Positions 34,462-39,366 of a stretch of DNA of 39,366 nt are shown piece after piece. The stretch covers positions 1 through 39,366 of the forward strand of contig JABUUE010000004.1 in the NCBI GenBank assembly GCA_021443335.1, written 5' to 3'. This DNA comes from Bacteroidaceae bacterium. Lineage in GTDB: Bacteria; Bacteroidota; Bacteroidia; Bacteroidales; Bacteroidaceae. Numbering within the stretch: the first letter of the stretch is position 1; the number at the start of each line of letters is the position of its first letter. The position numbers were made by a program, and so were the translations under genes. The notes below the pieces were generated by a model. That model was not told the DNA's origin. It saw nothing but the letters and a program-made list of their open reading frames with translations, and made no database searches.

Positions 34462-36465
34462 TTAATTGATTTTGCTTTTCCACTCTTCGAGCACGCTTGC
34501 CTGTTCCTCCCACTGCTCCATGACCTTTGCGATTTGGTCTGACAGTTCGGTGTATTCGGTAACAAGCTTCATGTCTGATGCGTGGGCGGGGTCGAGGAGT
34601 ATCTGGTCAAGTTCTTTCTGGCGTGCCTCGAGACGGGAAATCTCCTTCTCGCAGTCTGCCACAATGCGCTCATACTTGGAAATCTTCCTCTGTATCTCCT
34701 TGCGGGCTTCGTAGGACCCCCCTCTAACTCCCCCCACAAGGGGGGAGGAATGGATAGTTACCTTTTGCAATCCGCACTCAGAACTAACTTTATAGTCCTC
34801 CCCCTTCCCCCCTTGTGGGGGGACCGAGGGGGGGCCTGGAGTTAGAGGGGGGCATTGTTCCTTTTCTTTTGTGTATAAAAAATCATAGATACCTCCGAGA
34901 TGTTCCTTGACCTTTCCGCCGCCGAACTCATAGACCTTGGTGACAAGTCCGTCGAGGAACTCGCGGTCGTGGCTTACGACGATTACAGTGCCGGTGAATG
35001 CCTTGATGGCTTCTTTGAGCACATCTTTCGAGTTCATGTCAAGGTGGTTTGTAGGCTCGTCGAGGATGAGCAGATTGACAGGCTCAAGCAGCAGTTTTAT
35101 CATCGCCAGACGGCTGCGTTCTCCGCCCGACAGCACTTTGACCTTCTTGTCAGACGCCTCGCCTCCAAACATGAACGCGCCGAGGATGTCGCGGATTTTC
35201 AGTCGTATCTCGCCTTTTGCAACATTGTCAATGGTCTGAAACACCGTCAGTTCCTCATCGAGAAGCTGCGCCTGGTTCTGAGCGAAATAACCTATCTGGA
35301 TATTATGGCCAACCTTAAGGTTTCCCGTAAAAGGAATCTCTCCCATAATACATTTGACGAGTGTTGACTTTCCCTCTCCGTTCTTACCTACAAACGCCAC
35401 TTTCTCGCCGCGCTTGATGGTGAGGTTGACACGGTCGAAGACGGTGTGAGAGCCATAGTCCTTGCGCACCTCGTCGCATATCACTGGATAGTCGCCGCTG
35501 CGCTCCGCCGGTGGGAACTTGAGTCGGAGGGCTGAGGTGTCAACCTCGTCAATCTCTATCGGCACAATCTTCTCCAACTGCTTTATGCGCTGCTGCACCT
35601 GGACGGCTTTTGTAGCCTGATAACGGAAACGCTCTATGAAAGCTTTGATGTCGGCAATCTCCTTCTGCTGGTTTTCGTAGGCGCGTATCTGCTGCTCGCG
35701 GCGCTCTTTTCGCAGCACGACATACTCGTTGTACTTGACCTTATAATCTATGACATTTCCGCACGAAATCTCCAATGTGCGGTTGGTGACATTGTTGATG
35801 AAAGCGCGGTCGTGGCTAACCATGACAACAGCTTTGGCGGATGTGGAAAGGAAGTTCTCAAGCCACTGTATGCTCTCAATGTCGAGATGGTTGGTAGGCT
35901 CGTCGAGAAGCAACACATCGGGCCTCTGGAGAAGTATCTTGGCAAGCTCTATTCTCATACGCCAGCCGCCAGAGAACTCGCTCGTTGGCCGCTCGAAATC
36001 GGTGCGCTGAAAGCCAAGGCCGACAAGCGTGCGCTCAATCTCCGCCTCATAACCTTCAGCTCCAAGCATCATATAGCGCTCATGCTCACGAGTGAACTTC
36101 TCAACCAGCGCCATATAGCTCTCGCTGTCGTAGTCAGTGCGCTCGGCTATCTCGTTCTGCATACGGTCAATCCGTTCCTTGAGTTGCAGATTGCCGGCAA
36201 AAGCCTTGCGCGCCTCCTCGCGAACGGTGGTGTCATCTTGCAGCACCATCACCTGTGGCAGATAGCCTATCGTGGTATCGTTAGGCACAGACACGCTGCC
36301 GCTCGTTGGCTGCTGCTGTCCGCATATTATTTTGAGCATCGTCGATTTGCCCGCGCCGTTCTTGCCGACAAGGGCTATGCGGTCGCGGTCGTTGATGACG
36401 AAATTAGCGTTCCTGAACAAAGGCTTTACGCCAAACTCCACTGTAAGATTATCGATTGAAAGCAT
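34462..36465 (-). CDS. ABC-F family ATPase (Uup/EttA-like) with an in-frame repeat-derived linker insertion
   Basis: Start MLSIDNLTVEFGVKPLF at 36465; two ABC domains (GKNGAGKSTMLK, SGGWRMRIELAKILLQRPDVLLLDEPTNHLD; GKNGEGKSTLVK, LSGGERSRLAMIKLLLEPVNLLILDEPTNHLD); C-terminal coiled coil. Confidence 0.95.
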   Translation of the reverse strand: MLSIDNLTVEFGVKPLFRNANFVINDRDRIALVGKNGAGKSTMLKIICGQQQPTSGSVSVPNDTTIGYLPQVMVLQDDTTVREEARKAFAGNLQLKERIDRMQNEIAERTDYDSESYMALVEKFTREHERYMMLGAEGYEAEIERTLVGLGFQRTDFERPTSEFSGGWRMRIELAKILLQRPDVLLLDEPTNHLDIESIQWLENFLSTSAKAVVMVSHDRAFINNVTNRTLEISCGNVIDYKVKYNEYVVLRKERREQQIRAYENQQKEIADIKAFIERFRYQATKAVQVQQRIKQLEKIVPIEIDEVDTSALRLKFPPAERSGDYPVICDEVRKDYGSHTVFDRVNLTIKRGEKVAFVGKNGEGKSTLVKCIMGEIPFTGNLKVGHNIQIGYFAQNQAQLLDEELTVFQTIDNVAKGEIRLKIRDILGAFMFGGEASDKKVKVLSGGERSRLAMIKLLLEPVNLLILDEPTNHLDMNSKDVLKEAIKAFTGTVIVVSHDREFLDGLVTKVYEFGGGKVKEHLGGIYDFLYTKEKEQCPPLTPGPPSVPPQGGKGEDYKVSSECGLQKVTIHSSPLVGGVRGGSYEARKEIQRKISKYERIVADCEKEISRLEARQKELDQILLDPAHASDMKLVTEYTELSDQIAKVMEQWEEQASVLEEWKSKIN
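34717..34852. mobile_element. 136-bp palindromic MITE-like / repeat-palindromic element inside the ABC-F gene
   Basis: Perfect 15-bp terminal inverted repeats CCCCCCTCTAACTCC (34717-34731)/GGAGTTAGAGGGGGG (34838-34852); inner inverted CCCCCCACAAGGGGGG/CCCCCCTTGTGGGGGG. Confidence 0.8.
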
Positions 36466-36604
36466 AACCAGCGCAAAATTACAACTATCGCTCATTATAA
36501 ACAAACAAACGGCAATCATTATGAAACAAGCAGATGAAAAAAACAATTTGTGTCAATGTTTGGTTGTTGCTTCAACAGAACATCAACTTTCTTTGCACTA
36601 AAGT

Positions 36605-36635
36605 TTTGACATCCGCGTTATTCTGTGTAATTTTG
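36605..36635 (+). promoter_or_regulatory. Bacteroidota-type promoter (-33 TTTG, 19 nt, -7 TAATTTTG) for the Ca2+ ATPase
   Basis: TTTG 36605-36608; TAATTTTG 36628-36635; ATG at 36660. Confidence 0.65.
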
Positions 36636-36659
36636 CATTTGAAATTATCACAGCTGATT

Positions 36660-39332
36660 ATGAAAAGCTATACTGGACTCACCGAAGCGCAAGTGGCGGA
36701 AAGCCGCAAGAAACACGGAAAAAACATTCTGACACCTCCTGCAAAAGAACCTGTCTGGAAACTGTATCTGGAGAAGTTCCACGACCCTCTGATTATCATC
36801 CTTCTCATAGCGGGAGTTCTGTCTGTGGGAATATCCTGCTACGAATATTGGGGACTGCAAAACGAGCCTGCGGTCTTCTTCGAGCCGATTGGTATTTTTG
36901 TTGCCATACTCCTCGCCACCGGTCTCGGTTTCTACTTTGAATTTGTGGCAAACAAGGAGTTTTCGGTTCTAAACCATGTGAACGACGAGGAGGCGGTGAA
37001 AGTGATACGCAACAGCAATGTCATTGAGATAGCGAGGAAAGACGTGGTTGTTGGCGACATCGTTATTCTGCACACTGGCGACGAAGTGCCGGCAGACGGA
37101 GAACTGCTCGAGGCGGTATCGCTGAACATTGACGAATCAACACTGACGGGCGAACCTGTATGCTCCAAGACTACCGACGAAGCTTGCTTTGACAACGACG
37201 CCACTTACCCGTCAAACTGCGTGTTGCGAGGCACAAAGGTGATGGAGGGACACGGCATTTTCGAGGTAAAAAGTGTGGGCGACGCCACGGAAAACGGGAA
37301 GGTATTTGTGGAAGCGCAGATTGACGACTCCGTGAAAACACCGCTCGACGAACAGTTCGACCGATTAGGAATGATGGTAACTTACATCAGCTACACCATC
37401 GCTGCGCTGATAATCGTGGGCAGACTGCTGCACTACTTCTGCTGTGAGCCGTTTGAGCTTGTAACCTTCCTCTCCCACACGCTGAGAACACTGATGATAG
37501 CCGTGACACTCATCGTTGTGGCTGTGCCCGAAGGTCTGCCAATGGCTGTAACGCTGAGCCTCGCCTACTCCATGCGCTCAATGCTGAAAACCAACAACTT
37601 GGTGCGTAAACTTCATGCGTGCGAGACGATGGGAGCGACAACCGTAATCTGCACCGACAAGACGGGCACGCTGACACAAAACAAGATGCAAGTGGAGAAA
37701 TGGACTTTCAGCAAGCTCACTCCCGAATTAGCGGAAGGCATTGCCGTAAACTCCACCGCCTCGCTCGACTTCTCGGGAGACACTATAAAGCCCGTAGGAA
37801 ACCCGACAGAGGGAGCGCTGCTGCTATGGATGAACAGCAACGGATACGACTACCGCAAGATAAAGACTCTAACGGCAACAATAGAAGAAGTGCCATTCTC
37901 GACGGAGCGAAAATACATGAGCACAACAGTCAATTCGGCTGTAGCGGAAAAGCCTGTGACATACACGAAAGGGGCACCAGAGATAGTCTTCTCCATGTGC
38001 AAAACATCGGACATAGACGAGGAGACGCTGAAAGCAACCCTGAAAGCTTATCAGGATGACGCCTACAGAACATTAGGCTTTGCACGCGACAACCATTTTC
38101 TTGGTGTTGTGGCAATCAGCGACCCAGTTCGCGAGGATGTGCCTACGGAGGTGAAGAAATGTATGGACGCCGGAATAAATGTGAAGATTGTTACCGGCGA
38201 CACTCCGGGAACGGCAATGAAGATAGGGCGCGAGATTGGCTTATGGACAAACAGCGACAACGACGAGAACATTATCACCGGCACTGAGTTTGCGGCTCTC
38301 AGCGATGAAGAGTTGAGACAGCGCGTGAACAATCTGAAAATCATTGCGCGCGCCCGTCCGATGGACAAGAAAAGGCTTGTGGAAGCGTTGCAGGCAAACA
38401 ACCATATTGTTGCCGTGACTGGCGATGGAACAAACGACGCGCCAGCCCTGAACGCTGCTCACGTGGGACTGTCTATGGGCGACGGAACTTCTGTGGCAAA
38501 GGAGGCTTCAGATATAACAATTATTGACAACTCGTTCTCTTCCATCGGTCATGCAGTGATGTGGGGGCGCTCGCTCTACAAGAACATTCAGCGCTTCCTG
38601 CTCTTCCAACTGACGGTGAATGTCTCTGCCTGTCTCATCGTTCTCGTCGGAGCATTTATGGGAACAGAGTCGCCGCTGACAGTGACGCAAATGCTGTGGG
38701 TAAACCTTATCATGGACACTTTCGGGGCAATGGCTCTCGCCTCTCTCCCACCCTCGCCAAGCGTGATGACGGAAAAACCACGCGACCGCAAAGCTTTCAT
38801 CCTGACGAAATCCATGTACGCCAACATCATCGGCGTTGGAGTGGCTTTCTTCCTTCTGCTGTTCTCCATGCTTTTTATCTTCCAGCACTTTGACGTCAAC
38901 TCGCTGACAGACATTCTTTGGATGTTCTTCTATCCAGATTCTATTACGACGGCCATCAGCGCAAGTGCCAGCGATATTGACGCACAGACACGGGCGGTTA
39001 CTCCTTACGAGCAGACACTGCTGTTCTCAATATTTGTCTGGACACATTTCTGGTACATGTTCAACGCGCGCTCGTTTGAAACCGGCGAGAGTTTCTTCGC
39101 CGTACCAAAGAGCACTGGCTTCTGGACAATAGCCATCATAATCTTCGTCGGACAGTTCGTGATAACTGAGTTGCTTCCGCAATTCTTTGATGTTGTGCCA
39201 ATGCTCCACAACAGCGCTCACCCTTACGCCTGGGCAGACTGTCTCGCAATAATCATACTCTCGTCATCAGTGTTGTGGATACGAGAGGTTTTCAGGTGGA
39301 TATCTCCTAAAGTTCTAAGTACTAAGTTCTAA
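36660..39332 (+). CDS. Calcium-translocating P-type ATPase, PMCA-like
   Basis: 890 aa from MKSYTGLTEAQVAESRKKHGKN; VVAVPEGLPMAVTLSLAYSM, CTDKTGTLTQNKM, TGDGTNDAPALNAAHVGLSMG, multiple C-terminal TMs. Confidence 0.94.
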   Translation: MKSYTGLTEAQVAESRKKHGKNILTPPAKEPVWKLYLEKFHDPLIIILLIAGVLSVGISCYEYWGLQNEPAVFFEPIGIFVAILLATGLGFYFEFVANKEFSVLNHVNDEEAVKVIRNSNVIEIARKDVVVGDIVILHTGDEVPADGELLEAVSLNIDESTLTGEPVCSKTTDEACFDNDATYPSNCVLRGTKVMEGHGIFEVKSVGDATENGKVFVEAQIDDSVKTPLDEQFDRLGMMVTYISYTIAALIIVGRLLHYFCCEPFELVTFLSHTLRTLMIAVTLIVVAVPEGLPMAVTLSLAYSMRSMLKTNNLVRKLHACETMGATTVICTDKTGTLTQNKMQVEKWTFSKLTPELAEGIAVNSTASLDFSGDTIKPVGNPTEGALLLWMNSNGYDYRKIKTLTATIEEVPFSTERKYMSTTVNSAVAEKPVTYTKGAPEIVFSMCKTSDIDEETLKATLKAYQDDAYRTLGFARDNHFLGVVAISDPVREDVPTEVKKCMDAGINVKIVTGDTPGTAMKIGREIGLWTNSDNDENIITGTEFAALSDEELRQRVNNLKIIARARPMDKKRLVEALQANNHIVAVTGDGTNDAPALNAAHVGLSMGDGTSVAKEASDITIIDNSFSSIGHAVMWGRSLYKNIQRFLLFQLTVNVSACLIVLVGAFMGTESPLTVTQMLWVNLIMDTFGAMALASLPPSPSVMTEKPRDRKAFILTKSMYANIIGVGVAFFLLLFSMLFIFQHFDVNSLTDILWMFFYPDSITTAISASASDIDAQTRAVTPYEQTLLFSIFVWTHFWYMFNARSFETGESFFAVPKSTGFWTIAIIIFVGQFVITELLPQFFDVVPMLHNSAHPYAWADCLAIIILSSSVLWIREVFRWISPKVLSTKF

Positions 39333-39362
39333 GTACTAAGTATGATTACCCACTTAAAGGCA
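39310..39362 (+). repeat. 53-bp dispersed repeat, copy B, overlapping the 3' end of the Ca2+ ATPase gene
   Basis: 52/53 identity by eye to 30793-30845; contains the TAA stop at 39330-39332. Confidence 0.95.
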
Positions 39363-39366
39363 GAGT

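Noticed and set aside
34409-34513. N-terminal extension of the M13 peptidase (PKPRPKPKSK)
   Set aside because: Comes from the GGCCAAAGCC dispersed repeat and the end of the ABC-F gene; the signal peptide begins at 34408.
35812-36459. Plus-strand ORF (215 aa) opposite the ABC-F gene
   Set aside because: Antisense shadow of ABC domain sequence.
36534-36659. 42-aa N-terminal extension of the Ca2+ ATPase
   Set aside because: Spans a good -33/-7 promoter; real start is most likely ATG 36660.

Overview
The window looks like a Bacteroidota chromosome segment, probably Prevotellaceae. This is inferred from gene content, the LpxC-FabZ fusion, and TAnnTTTG-type -7 promoter elements. Most of it is core metabolism and cell-envelope genes: a FabK/nitronate monooxygenase-like protein, a GGGtGRT protein plus NifU-like scaffold pair, an RluA-type pseudouridine synthase, sppA, lpxK-thiL-maf, a fused NfnA/NfnB-like oxidoreductase, serS, class III fbp, two glycosyltransferase-like genes, lysA, lysC, an ftsE-like gene, hisH-hisA-hisF-hisIE, purU, lpxD-lpxC/fabZ-lpxA, a GH30-like glycosidase, an M13 peptidase, an ABC-F ATPase and a Ca2+ P-type ATPase. 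I saw no CRISPR array, phage, transposase or known defence system, and recognised no tRNA or rRNA. The less ordinary material is mostly outside the textbook genes: (i) a palindromic, MITE-like GC-rich element with perfect 15-bp terminal inverted repeats, translated in frame inside the ABC-F linker; (ii) a possible free-standing small RNA with promoter and terminator in the maf/Nfn convergent gap; (iii) a frameshifted four-helix-bundle gene inside the GGGtGRT/scaffold locus, flanked by inverted copies of an AATAGTAAAT repeat word; (iv) several families of short tandem or dispersed repeats that abut start codons or overlap stop codons, including a 53-bp repeat present twice, one copy of which supplies the C-terminus of the Ca2+ ATPase. 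All calls come from reading the sequence and the supplied ORF track. No database search was run.
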